From Zunongwangia mangrovi (GTDB taxonomy: Bacteria > Bacteroidota > Bacteroidia > Flavobacteriales > Flavobacteriaceae), in the NCBI RefSeq assembly GCF_900112105.1, contig NZ_FOKV01000001.1, positions 1,240,001 through 1,304,000 on the forward strand: DNA of 64,000 bases. Direction: 5' to 3'. The position numbers and the translations under genes were made by a program. Positions 11,637-20,908 of the stretch are shown here, piece by piece (position 1 is the stretch's first letter; the number at the start of each line of letters is the position of its first letter). The notes below the pieces were generated by a model. It worked only from the letters and a program-made list of their open reading frames with translations. It searched no databases and was not told the DNA's origin.

Positions 11637-11697
11637 GGCATCCCCATCTTTTATTGTAGTTTTAGCAGATTTGATAATTTTACCAAAAGCTATTTCT

Positions 11698-14469
11698 ATG
11701 CGTTGGCTATTGTTATTTATTTTTTGTCTTCCGTCTTTAATAATAAGTCAGGAATTACCGCCAATCACCAATTTTGATACTAAAACGTATAATGCCGGTA
11801 ACCAGAACTGGATGGTTAGCGAGGCGAATAATAATTGGATGTATTTCGCCAATAATTCTGGACTTTTATCGTATAATGGCGAGCAGTGGGGCCTTTACAA
11901 AATGAAGGATGGTAGCCCGGTACGTTCAGTAAAGGTAGTGGATAGCTTAATTTTTACCGGTGCTTACATGGATTTTGGTTATTGGAAACCTAATGCCTAT
12001 GGAAAACTTGATTATACTTCACTTTTAGATAAATTACCTTCAAAAATAAGAGATGGCGAGCAGATCTGGCATATCGAAGAATTTGGTAATTATATCATTT
12101 TTCAAAGTTTAAGCAGGATCTTCAGTTATCATATCGAGGATAAGTCTATCAACATCATCGATCTGGGTAAAACTATCTCTAATCTATATAAAGCGAATAA
12201 TACCGTTTATTTTCAGGTTGCCGAAGATGGCTTGTACGCGATAGAAGATTCTGGAATCGAGCGTAAAGTAGACTTCGAGCAAATAGGAGTAAAAGCGATT
12301 ATTCAGATCTTTGAATGGAATGATATAAAAGTAGCGGTTACACGAGATGATGGGCTATTTTCTTTTGGAGATAACAAGTGGGAAAAACTGAGTATCCCAA
12401 ATTATCCAATTTCATCTAGTTTTTTTTCTGCGGAATATACTAATGACGATCAGCTAGTTTTAGGAAGTATAGGTGATGGGTTGTTTATCCTGAATTTGCT
12501 TCGGGGAGAAATTCAGCAAATCGTTCAGCCGAATATTCTTAATAATACAGTCTTGTCGTTGTATGAAGATAAAGCAGGCCATATTTGGTGTGGTTTGGAT
12601 AACGGAATTAGTCTTATCGAAAAAGACAGCCAGTTTTCTATATTTTCAGATATTACCGGTAAACTGGGAACGGTGTATTGTAGCATCATGTATAACGAGC
12701 AGTTGTACCTGGGGACCAACCAGGGATTATATAAAAGAAATGTAAAAGCTGGTGATTTTAATTTGATCGATGGTACAAGCGGGCAGGTTTGGAGTTTAGC
12801 CGAATATAATGATCAACTTTTTATAGGGCACGATCGTGGTACTTTTATCATAAAGAACGATCAGCTTGATTATATTTTTGATGGTTTAGGAACCTGGCAG
12901 GTAATCCCTTTCAAAAACGGATTTATACAAGGGCATTATAATGGTCTTAGTTATTTCGAAAATGAGCAAAGCTTCAATGATATCGCTTACTTAGATGGTT
13001 TTAATCTTTCTTCCAGAAATATTTTAAATTTCAATAACAGTGAGATTTGGGTTGGTCACGATCACAAAGGTATTTTTAAATTAACGCCAGATATATCCAA
13101 TTTCAGTATTAGCGAGACAAAAAAATATCCTGTGAAATACGAAGATGCTTCGGGGATTAAATTATTTCGATTTAATGATGATATTTATTATTCTACCGCA
13201 AGTAACATTTTCAAGTATGATCGAAGTTCAGATGAGTTTGTTTTAGACAATGAATTACAGCGCACATCCAAAAATTTTAAGCGTAGCTCTGGGATTTCGC
13301 AGGTAACTAAGGATGGTAAATGGTGGTCATTTTCAGAAAATGAGATTTATTATACGCAAAATGACGCTTTTCAGGAAGGATTGAATATAGAAACAATTCC
13401 TTTATCCTATGAGTTTAGAAATATATCGAATGGTTTTGAAAATATATCTGAAATCAACGAAGATCAATATTTAGTAGGTAGCAACCACGGATATGCGATT
13501 TTTAAAACGCCTTTTTCTAATCCTGAAATTCCTGAACTGGAAATTAATAAGGTCGAAAACGCTAACAAGGGCTTAAATTATGTAGAAATCGATAAGAATA
13601 CCTCTAATCCTGAATTTAAGAATGCTGAAAATTACTTCAAATTTTATTTTAATGCGCCAGTTTACCAAAAATTTGCAAATATAACTTACAGCTATCGGAT
13701 TGAAGGTTTTACCGAAACCTGGACACCTTTCAAATCAACAAGTACGGCTAGCTTTGAAAATTTGCCCTATGGCGATTATCAATTCCAGGTAAAAGCAAAA
13801 TACGACAGACAAGAAACTAATACAGCTACCTATTCATTTTCGATAGAAAAGCCCTGGTTTTTATCGAATCTTGCTGTTTTTGTTTACATAATAATTTTTG
13901 TGATCATTCTGTTTGTTACGCATCATTTTTATACGCGCTATTATAATAGGAGACATGAAAAAATGATCAGTGTTCAGAAAAAGAAAGCTGAAATGCAACA
14001 ACTGGAAGCCGAGCAGGAAATTATGAAACTTAAGAATGAACAATTAGAAGCTGATGTTTCTTCAAAAAACAGGGAGCTAGCTGCATCTACAATGAGTATC
14101 ATCAGAAAAAGTGAAGTGCTTAATCAAATTAAAGATGAACTTACAGCCGTTTCGAAATTAGAGGATATTAAAGCAGTGCTTAAAACGATCGATGATAATA
14201 TCAATGAAGAAGACAACTGGAAGTTCTTTAAAGAAGCTTTTGATAATGCAGATAAAGATTTCTTGCAGGCTGTAAAAGCAAAACATCCCAATTTAACATC
14301 TAACGATCTTAAGCTTTGTGCTTACCTAAGACTAAATTTATCTTCCAAAGAAATAGCGCCACTTCTTAATATTTCTGTTAGAAGTGTAGAAATTAAACGA
14401 TATCGTTTGAGGAAAAAGATGAATTTAGCTCATGGCGAAGGTTTGGTAGAGTACATCTTAAGCTTCTAA
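11698..14469 (+). CDS. Membrane-spanning regulator: periplasmic propeller and Y_Y_Y domain with cytoplasmic LuxR-type HTH
   Basis: The start was set at ATG 11698, which begins a signal peptide (MRWLLLFIFCLPSLIIS). The 923-residue protein has two-component-regulator-propeller repeats over about 25-620, a Y_Y_Y domain at about 635-718 and one membrane helix at about 721-745. A coiled coil follows at 755-795, then a LuxR-like HTH at about 865-915 (LSSKEIAPLLNISVRSVEIKRYRLRKKM). It has no kinase or receiver domain, so sugar sensing outside would pass directly to DNA binding inside. It precedes the susC gene of the glucan locus on the same strand and is the obvious candidate activator. Confidence 0.9.
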   Translation: MRWLLLFIFCLPSLIISQELPPITNFDTKTYNAGNQNWMVSEANNNWMYFANNSGLLSYNGEQWGLYKMKDGSPVRSVKVVDSLIFTGAYMDFGYWKPNAYGKLDYTSLLDKLPSKIRDGEQIWHIEEFGNYIIFQSLSRIFSYHIEDKSINIIDLGKTISNLYKANNTVYFQVAEDGLYAIEDSGIERKVDFEQIGVKAIIQIFEWNDIKVAVTRDDGLFSFGDNKWEKLSIPNYPISSSFFSAEYTNDDQLVLGSIGDGLFILNLLRGEIQQIVQPNILNNTVLSLYEDKAGHIWCGLDNGISLIEKDSQFSIFSDITGKLGTVYCSIMYNEQLYLGTNQGLYKRNVKAGDFNLIDGTSGQVWSLAEYNDQLFIGHDRGTFIIKNDQLDYIFDGLGTWQVIPFKNGFIQGHYNGLSYFENEQSFNDIAYLDGFNLSSRNILNFNNSEIWVGHDHKGIFKLTPDISNFSISETKKYPVKYEDASGIKLFRFNDDIYYSTASNIFKYDRSSDEFVLDNELQRTSKNFKRSSGISQVTKDGKWWSFSENEIYYTQNDAFQEGLNIETIPLSYEFRNISNGFENISEINEDQYLVGSNHGYAIFKTPFSNPEIPELEINKVENANKGLNYVEIDKNTSNPEFKNAENYFKFYFNAPVYQKFANITYSYRIEGFTETWTPFKSTSTASFENLPYGDYQFQVKAKYDRQETNTATYSFSIEKPWFLSNLAVFVYIIIFVIILFVTHHFYTRYYNRRHEKMISVQKKKAEMQQLEAEQEIMKLKNEQLEADVSSKNRELAASTMSIIRKSEVLNQIKDELTAVSKLEDIKAVLKTIDDNINEEDNWKFFKEAFDNADKDFLQAVKAKHPNLTSNDLKLCAYLRLNLSSKEIAPLLNISVRSVEIKRYRLRKKMNLAHGEGLVEYILSF

Positions 14470-14709
14470 TTCCTTTACAAGTGTAAAATTTGCCTCAACA
14501 TTACCTCAACATTAGCTTATTTTTCTCATTGTCTGTGTTTTAAGCAATCATTTATAAATTCATTGTAATCGCTATTTATACAGGTGTTTATTGATGATTC
14601 TTCAATTTTAACACTGTAATTTTAAAATGTATACTTTTTGTAAGGGTTAGAAATTCGTTTTAAGCTTCCATTAAATACTAATTTGCGTACCAAACAAAAC
14701 AATCAACAA

Positions 14710-17700
14710 ATGAATAGAGTACTGTTACTTATTTTATTTTGTATGCTTTCATTTGGCATACACGCTCAAACGTTTTCGGTTTCGGGTACAGTTTCAGAAG
14801 ATGAAACACAAATGCCATTACCCGGTGTTAACGTCGTAGTGAAAGGAACTACCAATGGAGTAATTACAGATTTTGATGGTAATTATTCTATAGAGAATGT
14901 TTCTACAGGAGATGTGCTTGTATTTTCTTTTATTGGATATACAAGTAAGGAAGTTACCATTACCAATCAGGAATCTATTGATGTGATTCTGGCGGTCGAT
15001 TCTCAGGCGCTAGATGAAGTATTGGTTATTGGATATGGAGAACAAAGAAAACGAGATATTACGGGAGCGGTTTCTAATGTAGGAGCTGAAACCATTTCTA
15101 AACTGGAACCTGTAAATGCTGCTCAGGCTTTACAAGGTACAACTTCAGGTGTAAACGTTACGCCAACGGGAGGTTCTCCAGGAGCAGAATCGAACATCAG
15201 GATTCGTGGAATTTCAACAAACGGGCAAAACAAACCACTAGTAATTCTGGATGGTTTTCAATACGAAGGAGGTTTAAATAGCATAAACCCTCAAGATATC
15301 GAAAACATCACCGTACTAAAAGATGCTCAGGCTGCTATTTACGGTACCATAGGTGCGAATGGTGTTATCTTAGTGACTACAAAATCTGGTAAGAAAAATC
15401 AGAAAGCAAAGGTTTCTTACGAGGGTTATACCGGTATCCAGGAAACTACCAGAAAATTACCCGTTTTGAATGCTACAGAATATGCACTTATCTTAAACGA
15501 AAGCTATGCTAATGCAGGGCAATCTTTACCATTCCCTAATGTAAATGGTCTTGGTGCTGGTACAGACTGGCAGGATGAAGTTTTTCAGGAAGCGATGGTA
15601 ACAAGCCATAATCTTTCTATAGTTGGTGGGGAAGAGAAGATCACTTATTCTATTGGTGCTTCAAATTTAAAGCAGGAAGGTATCATTTCTCCTGAAAAAT
15701 CACAATTTGAACGTAGTACTGCCAAGGTAACTTTAAATGCAGATCTTACCGATAAGCTTAATGTTCAGACAAAGTTATTTTATAATAGTACAGAGAGTAG
15801 TACGGTAAACAGCTTTAGTTTAGGGTCTGTTCTATTTAATGCAGCGAATATTGCGCCAACGATAGATCCTTCAGTAAGTAATTTAGACGGACAAATAAAT
15901 CTTGGAAACGAGGTGGTAAACCCATTAACACAACTAGATAATACGTACAATAAGTATATTACCAATCGTTTAAGTGGTACTGTGCAGGCAAGTTTGGACT
16001 ATGCTACGAATCTAAATCTACAGGCTCGTATTGGTTTCAATACAAGCAATACTAAGAATAGAGAGTTTACACCTCAATTTAATTATGGTACTGGTAAGAT
16101 CTATACCAATGCGAATAGTTCGGTCACTTTAGGAAAGATAAACGATAACGATTATACATTCGATCTTTTTAATACTTACGAAAATACATTTGCAGATGCT
16201 CACGATGTAACCTTTTTGGTAGGGATGACGGCTTACGAAACTAATGGTGAAGGTCTTTATGGATCAAGAACCGGAGTGCAGGCCAATAGCTGGGAGTTTG
16301 CAGATCTTAGTAGTGCAAATGGTACTGGGGAAGAGCAAACAAACTCATCTTATTCCTATAAATTAAGAAGGCTGTCTTATTTTGGACGTATTCAGTATGC
16401 ATTTCAGGATAAATATTTATTATCTGCAATGTTACGTCGTGATAGTTCAACCAAGTTTGGACCAAATAATCGTGTAGCTTATTTTCCATCGGCAACTGCG
16501 GGTTGGGTAATATCAGAAGAAAACTTCTTTAACGAAGATGGATTCCTTAATTTCTTAAAACTACGTGGTAGTTACGGGGTGTTAGGAAACGATCAAATTC
16601 CAGATTTTGGATATTTAGCTTTGCTAAATGGTGAAGCAACTTATGTGCTTGGCCAAGAGCAATTATTAGTAAATGGTCGTGCCTTAGGACAATTAGCAAA
16701 CCCAAATTTACAATGGGAAGAGGCGAAGAAATTTGATGTTGGTTTAGATGCTAACTTCTTAGACAGAAAATTCGAATTTACAGTAGATTACTTTATTAAT
16801 AATCGTGATAATTTATTGATCTCTAATATTCCGGTTTCAGGAATTTATGGAGTTGGAGCTCCTGCTTCGGGAAGTCCAACCATCAATGCAGGTTCTGTAA
16901 GAAACGCTGGATGGGAATTTGCTTTAAGTTATAATAACAAGTTTAACGATGACTTTTCTTTAAATGCTTCATTCAACGTAAGTACCCTAGAGAATGAAGT
17001 TACTCAGGTAAACGGAACCGATTTTATCGAAGGTGGAAACTTTGGTGTAGGTCAGCCTTTAATTTCAAGAATGGAAGAAGGTAAACCAATTGGTTATTTC
17101 TATGGATATCAAACCGATGGGATCTTTCAAAATCAAGCTGAAGTAGATGCGCATCCTTCTCAATTAGCTTTAGGTGCAGAGGCAATGCCTGGAGATATTA
17201 GATATCGTGATCTAAATGGAGACGGAGTGATAGACAATAATGACCGTACAGATTTAGGTAATCCAATTCCAGAGGTAACCTTAGGTTTTAATTTTGGCTT
17301 CAACTTTAAGAATTTTGATTTCGCAACCTATATGTTCTCTAACCTGGGGAATGATATTGTGCGTAACTACGAAAGAGATCAGCCAAATGTAAATAAAATG
17401 AGTTACGTGTTAGATCGTTGGACGGGTGCTGGTACAAGCAACACTGTTCCAAGAGTAACTACAGCAGCGACAGCAAACAAAGTATTCTCAGATTTTTATA
17501 TCGAAGATGGTTCTTTCGCAAGAATCCAAACCGTGAGTTTAGGATACACGATTCCGTCTGAATTTACTCAGAAGGTTTCTATTGATAGATTCAGAGTTTA
17601 CGGTAAAGTAGATAATGTTTACACGTTTACTGAATATTCTGGTTACGATCCTACAGCTTCAACAGGAGCGCCAATTGGTGGAGGGATCGATCTAGGTTTC

Positions 17701-17748
17701 TATCCATTACCAAGAACGTATATGTTAGGTGTAAATCTTGAATTTTAA
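14710..17748 (+). CDS. SusC-family TonB-dependent glycan transporter of a laminarin locus
   Basis: 1012 residues from ATG 14710, which begins a signal peptide ending near FGIHAQ. A TTG nine codons earlier is less likely. Next come a carboxypeptidase-like beta-sandwich (about 25-100), the family's DEVLVIGYGEQRKRDITGAV motif at the start of the plug, and a 22-strand-type barrel ending in the outer-membrane motif GVNLEF. SusC proteins import oligosaccharides through the outer membrane with TonB energy and work with a SusD lid. Here SusD follows after four bases. The GH16 and GH3 genes downstream point to beta-1,3-glucan as substrate. The 240-base gap upstream holds no full consensus promoter. 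Confidence 0.97.
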   Translation: MNRVLLLILFCMLSFGIHAQTFSVSGTVSEDETQMPLPGVNVVVKGTTNGVITDFDGNYSIENVSTGDVLVFSFIGYTSKEVTITNQESIDVILAVDSQALDEVLVIGYGEQRKRDITGAVSNVGAETISKLEPVNAAQALQGTTSGVNVTPTGGSPGAESNIRIRGISTNGQNKPLVILDGFQYEGGLNSINPQDIENITVLKDAQAAIYGTIGANGVILVTTKSGKKNQKAKVSYEGYTGIQETTRKLPVLNATEYALILNESYANAGQSLPFPNVNGLGAGTDWQDEVFQEAMVTSHNLSIVGGEEKITYSIGASNLKQEGIISPEKSQFERSTAKVTLNADLTDKLNVQTKLFYNSTESSTVNSFSLGSVLFNAANIAPTIDPSVSNLDGQINLGNEVVNPLTQLDNTYNKYITNRLSGTVQASLDYATNLNLQARIGFNTSNTKNREFTPQFNYGTGKIYTNANSSVTLGKINDNDYTFDLFNTYENTFADAHDVTFLVGMTAYETNGEGLYGSRTGVQANSWEFADLSSANGTGEEQTNSSYSYKLRRLSYFGRIQYAFQDKYLLSAMLRRDSSTKFGPNNRVAYFPSATAGWVISEENFFNEDGFLNFLKLRGSYGVLGNDQIPDFGYLALLNGEATYVLGQEQLLVNGRALGQLANPNLQWEEAKKFDVGLDANFLDRKFEFTVDYFINNRDNLLISNIPVSGIYGVGAPASGSPTINAGSVRNAGWEFALSYNNKFNDDFSLNASFNVSTLENEVTQVNGTDFIEGGNFGVGQPLISRMEEGKPIGYFYGYQTDGIFQNQAEVDAHPSQLALGAEAMPGDIRYRDLNGDGVIDNNDRTDLGNPIPEVTLGFNFGFNFKNFDFATYMFSNLGNDIVRNYERDQPNVNKMSYVLDRWTGAGTSNTVPRVTTAATANKVFSDFYIEDGSFARIQTVSLGYTIPSEFTQKVSIDRFRVYGKVDNVYTFTEYSGYDPTASTGAPIGGGIDLGFYPLPRTYMLGVNLEF

Positions 17749-17752
17749 AAAA

Positions 17753-19255
17753 ATGATGATGAAGATAAATATCAAAAGAAATATAATTCTGGCAGCAATT
17801 GCCGCTTCGCTGGGGATTACTTCCTGCGGAGATGATTATGTAGAAGTAGATCCGCCATACGGGATTAACTCAGATTCTTACTTCACTACAGAAGATGATT
17901 ATTATAATGCATTAATAGGAACTTACGATATTCTACAAAGTACTTATGTAAATGTGATCTTAGGAGAAATAGCATCAGATAATGCTAATGCAGGTGGAGA
18001 AAGTGCAACAGATGTAATTGGCTGGCAGCAGGTAGACCGTATGCAGCATACCCCGGTAAACGATAATCTTGATGATATTTGGGACTGGAATTTTGCAGGT
18101 GTTTATCGTGCAAGTTTTGTGTTAGAAAATGCCGATAATATCGATTTTGAAGGTAAATCTCAATTATTAGCCGAGGCTTACTTTTTAAGAGCTTATTTCA
18201 ATTTTGAATTATTAAAGTGGTTTGGACCAATTCCAATTAAACCTGAAGGACGTTTTACTTTAGGTGAAGCGCAAACTATTCCAAGAGCTTCCAGAAGTGA
18301 AGTTTATGCCCTAATCGAGCAGGATTTGGCATACGCCGAAGAAAATTTAGCGGTAAATGCTCCAGAAGTTGGTCGTGTAACCAAAGGTGCTGCGCAGGCT
18401 TTACTTGGTAAAGTGTATTTATATCAGGATAAATTCTCTGAAGCTACAACAGAACTTCAAAAAGTGATCAATTCTGGCCAATATCACCTTTATGGTACTC
18501 AGGGTAGTGAAAACTATGAAAATCTTTTTGAGTATTCTGCAGAGAATAGCGCCGAATCTGTTTTCGAAATTCAATATACAGGTACAGAAGGTGCAGGTTT
18601 CGAATGTTTACAATGTAGTGAAGGAAATGTAATGGTTGGATTTAGCGGGATCCGTGGATATTCTGGTCCTGTTTTCGAATCTGGTTACGGTTTCAACCTT
18701 CCTACAGAAGAAGCTTATAATTCTTTTCAGGATGGTGATCTAAGACAGGATGTTAGTGTTTTAGATATCGAAGCTTGGGCTTCAGAAACTGGAGCTTCTT
18801 ATAATATAGGAAACCAGGATGAGGTAACTGGTCATACCGGCTATTTCAACCGTAAATATTTACCACGACAAAACGATAATCTTGGGGATGCTAATTTAAC
18901 GCAACCTAATAATTATAGAGCGATAAGATATGCAGATGTTTTATTAATGGCTGCTGAAGCTTTAAATCGCGGCGGTATAGATGATGCTCAGGCTAGAACA
19001 TACTTAAATATGGTAAGAGATCGTGCAGGTTTAGATGCAGTAGATCTTACCGGTTCTGCACTTACCGAGCAAATTTATCAGGATAGAAGATCTGAAATGA
19101 TTGGAGAGGGACATCGATTCTTTGACCTGGTAAGAACAGGTAGAGCCGAGCAGTTTATCGATGGTTTCACAGCAAATAAGAACGAGGTTTTTCCTATTCC
19201 GTTAGAAGAAATACAATTCGCTCAGGGTAACTGGGATCAAAACACTGGTTATTAA
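17753..19255 (+). CDS. SusD/RagB-family glycan-binding lipoprotein
   Basis: About 500 residues. Three ATG codons in a row (17753, 17756, 17759) could start it; all give a lipoprotein signal peptide ending ASLGITSC-GDD. The body shows the usual SusD pattern: helical TPR-like segments (LAEAYFLRAYFNFELLKWFG), the YRAIRYADVLLMAAEAL region, and a C-terminal IYQDRRSEMIGEGHRFFDLVRTG block. SusD proteins sit on the cell surface as a hinged lid over SusC and capture oligosaccharides. The gene follows susC by four bases and is surely co-transcribed with it. Confidence 0.97.
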   Translation: MMMKINIKRNIILAAIAASLGITSCGDDYVEVDPPYGINSDSYFTTEDDYYNALIGTYDILQSTYVNVILGEIASDNANAGGESATDVIGWQQVDRMQHTPVNDNLDDIWDWNFAGVYRASFVLENADNIDFEGKSQLLAEAYFLRAYFNFELLKWFGPIPIKPEGRFTLGEAQTIPRASRSEVYALIEQDLAYAEENLAVNAPEVGRVTKGAAQALLGKVYLYQDKFSEATTELQKVINSGQYHLYGTQGSENYENLFEYSAENSAESVFEIQYTGTEGAGFECLQCSEGNVMVGFSGIRGYSGPVFESGYGFNLPTEEAYNSFQDGDLRQDVSVLDIEAWASETGASYNIGNQDEVTGHTGYFNRKYLPRQNDNLGDANLTQPNNYRAIRYADVLLMAAEALNRGGIDDAQARTYLNMVRDRAGLDAVDLTGSALTEQIYQDRRSEMIGEGHRFFDLVRTGRAEQFIDGFTANKNEVFPIPLEEIQFAQGNWDQNTGY

Positions 19256-19265
19256 AATATAGATT

Positions 19266-20894
19266 ATGAAGAATTATATAAAATCAATTATAGCATGCTT
19301 TTCTTTTCTTCTATTATTATCATGTTCAGATGATGATAGTCTGGAAAGCGTAGAAATTGCAATGCCATCAGATATCTCTGCTAAGTTTACTGTAAAGCAG
19401 GATAATTCTGGTGAAGTAAGCATATTGCCTTCGGCTACTGGAGCAAATATGTTTAGTGTAGATTTTGGAGATGGTAGCGAAGTTTCAGATTCATTTGCTC
19501 CCGGTACTCAGGTAGACCATACGTACGCTGAAGGGCAATACGATGTAACTATCTATGCGATGAACCTTAATGGAGAGGTTGCTGAAGCTTCTCAATCTTT
19601 AAACGTTTCGTTCTTAGCTCCAGAAAACCTGGAAGTAACGATCACACCAACTCAAACAAATCCTTACGAGATTACAGTGAGTGCAACAGCAGATAATGCT
19701 TCGGGTTACGAGGTTTATTTTGGTGAAATAGCAGATGAAACTCCTGTGTTATTGATGCAGGGAGAAACTGCAGCTTACGAATATAGTGATGTAGGGACTT
19801 ATACAGTACGAGTAGTCGCCTTAAGTGGAGGGGCTGCAACTACAGAGTATACAGAAGAAGTTGTTATCGATGGTGCTAGTGGAGCGGTAGCATTCCCTGT
19901 AACTTTTGACGATGCAACAGTAGACTATCAATTTGTAACCTTTAATGGAGCAAGTTTCGAAGTAGTTAGTAATCCTCAACTATCAGGAATTCACAATGTA
20001 GAAACTAATGTTGGAGCGATCACTAATTCTGGTAACGCTTACGAAGGTGGATCTTTCAATTTAGGTGAAGCCTTGGATTTCAGTGGGGACAATAAACTAA
20101 TTACACTTAAATTTTATTCTGAAGTTTCTGTTCCTATTCTTCTAAAATTAGAAGGCGGAGTTAACGGTGAACGTCAAAACGAAGTGGTCGTAACTCACGG
20201 CGGTACAGGATGGGAAGAACTTACTTTCGATTTTAATACAGCTACGAAAAGTTACATCGACGGTAGTCAGGGAGTTGGCGAAGCATTTGTTCCAACTGGC
20301 CAATACGGTACAATAACTATGTTTGTTGATGGTCCTGGTGAAACAAGCGGTACATTCTATATCGACGATCTTATGCAAACTAATGGAGCAGTTTCCGGCC
20401 CGCAGGCTGCTGCACCGGTTCTTTCTTTAGATGCAGTAAATGTGATCTCTTTATTCAGTAATGCATACTCAAATGTAAATGTGAATACCTGGAGAACAGA
20501 TTGGTCTGTAGCCGAATATGAAGAAGTAAGTATAGAAGGCGATGCTGTTAAAAAATATTCCGCTTTAGATTATGTGGGTATAGAAGCAACTTCACCAATG
20601 ATCGATGCTTCTGCAATGACGCATTTTCACGTAGATGTATGGTCTTCAGACTTTACTGAATTCCGAGTAAAACTGGTAGACTTTGGAGCAGATGCGGCTT
20701 ATGGTGGTGGCGATGATGTAGAACACGAACTGGCATTTTCAGCTCCGGCGCAAGGCGAATGGGTAAGCATGGATATTGCTTTAAGTGATTTTACCAATCT
20801 TGTAACTAAGGGACATATCGCTCAGATCATATTCTCTGGAAATCCTACGGGACAGCATACGGTTTATATCGATAATGTGTATTTCCATAATTAA
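19266..20894 (+). CDS. PKD-containing surface glycan-binding lipoprotein (SusE/F position)
   Basis: 542 residues with a lipoprotein signal peptide (FLLLLSC-SDDD), followed by an acidic tail typical of export to the outer face. Two PKD-like domains (about 35-115 and 120-200; VDFGDGSEV and HTYAEGQYDVTIYA in the first) precede two beta-sandwich modules (about 210-375 and 385-542). Both modules end in a similar strand, FYIDDLMQ and VYIDNVYFHN, as in carbohydrate-binding modules. No catalytic motif is seen. Its place between susD and a GH16 gene fits the surface glycan-binding proteins that hold polysaccharide at the cell surface. The exact CBM family cannot be told by eye. Confidence 0.87.
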   Translation: MKNYIKSIIACFSFLLLLSCSDDDSLESVEIAMPSDISAKFTVKQDNSGEVSILPSATGANMFSVDFGDGSEVSDSFAPGTQVDHTYAEGQYDVTIYAMNLNGEVAEASQSLNVSFLAPENLEVTITPTQTNPYEITVSATADNASGYEVYFGEIADETPVLLMQGETAAYEYSDVGTYTVRVVALSGGAATTEYTEEVVIDGASGAVAFPVTFDDATVDYQFVTFNGASFEVVSNPQLSGIHNVETNVGAITNSGNAYEGGSFNLGEALDFSGDNKLITLKFYSEVSVPILLKLEGGVNGERQNEVVVTHGGTGWEELTFDFNTATKSYIDGSQGVGEAFVPTGQYGTITMFVDGPGETSGTFYIDDLMQTNGAVSGPQAAAPVLSLDAVNVISLFSNAYSNVNVNTWRTDWSVAEYEEVSIEGDAVKKYSALDYVGIEATSPMIDASAMTHFHVDVWSSDFTEFRVKLVDFGADAAYGGGDDVEHELAFSAPAQGEWVSMDIALSDFTNLVTKGHIAQIIFSGNPTGQHTVYIDNVYFHN

Positions 20895-20908
20895 AAATTA
20901 GACGTAAA

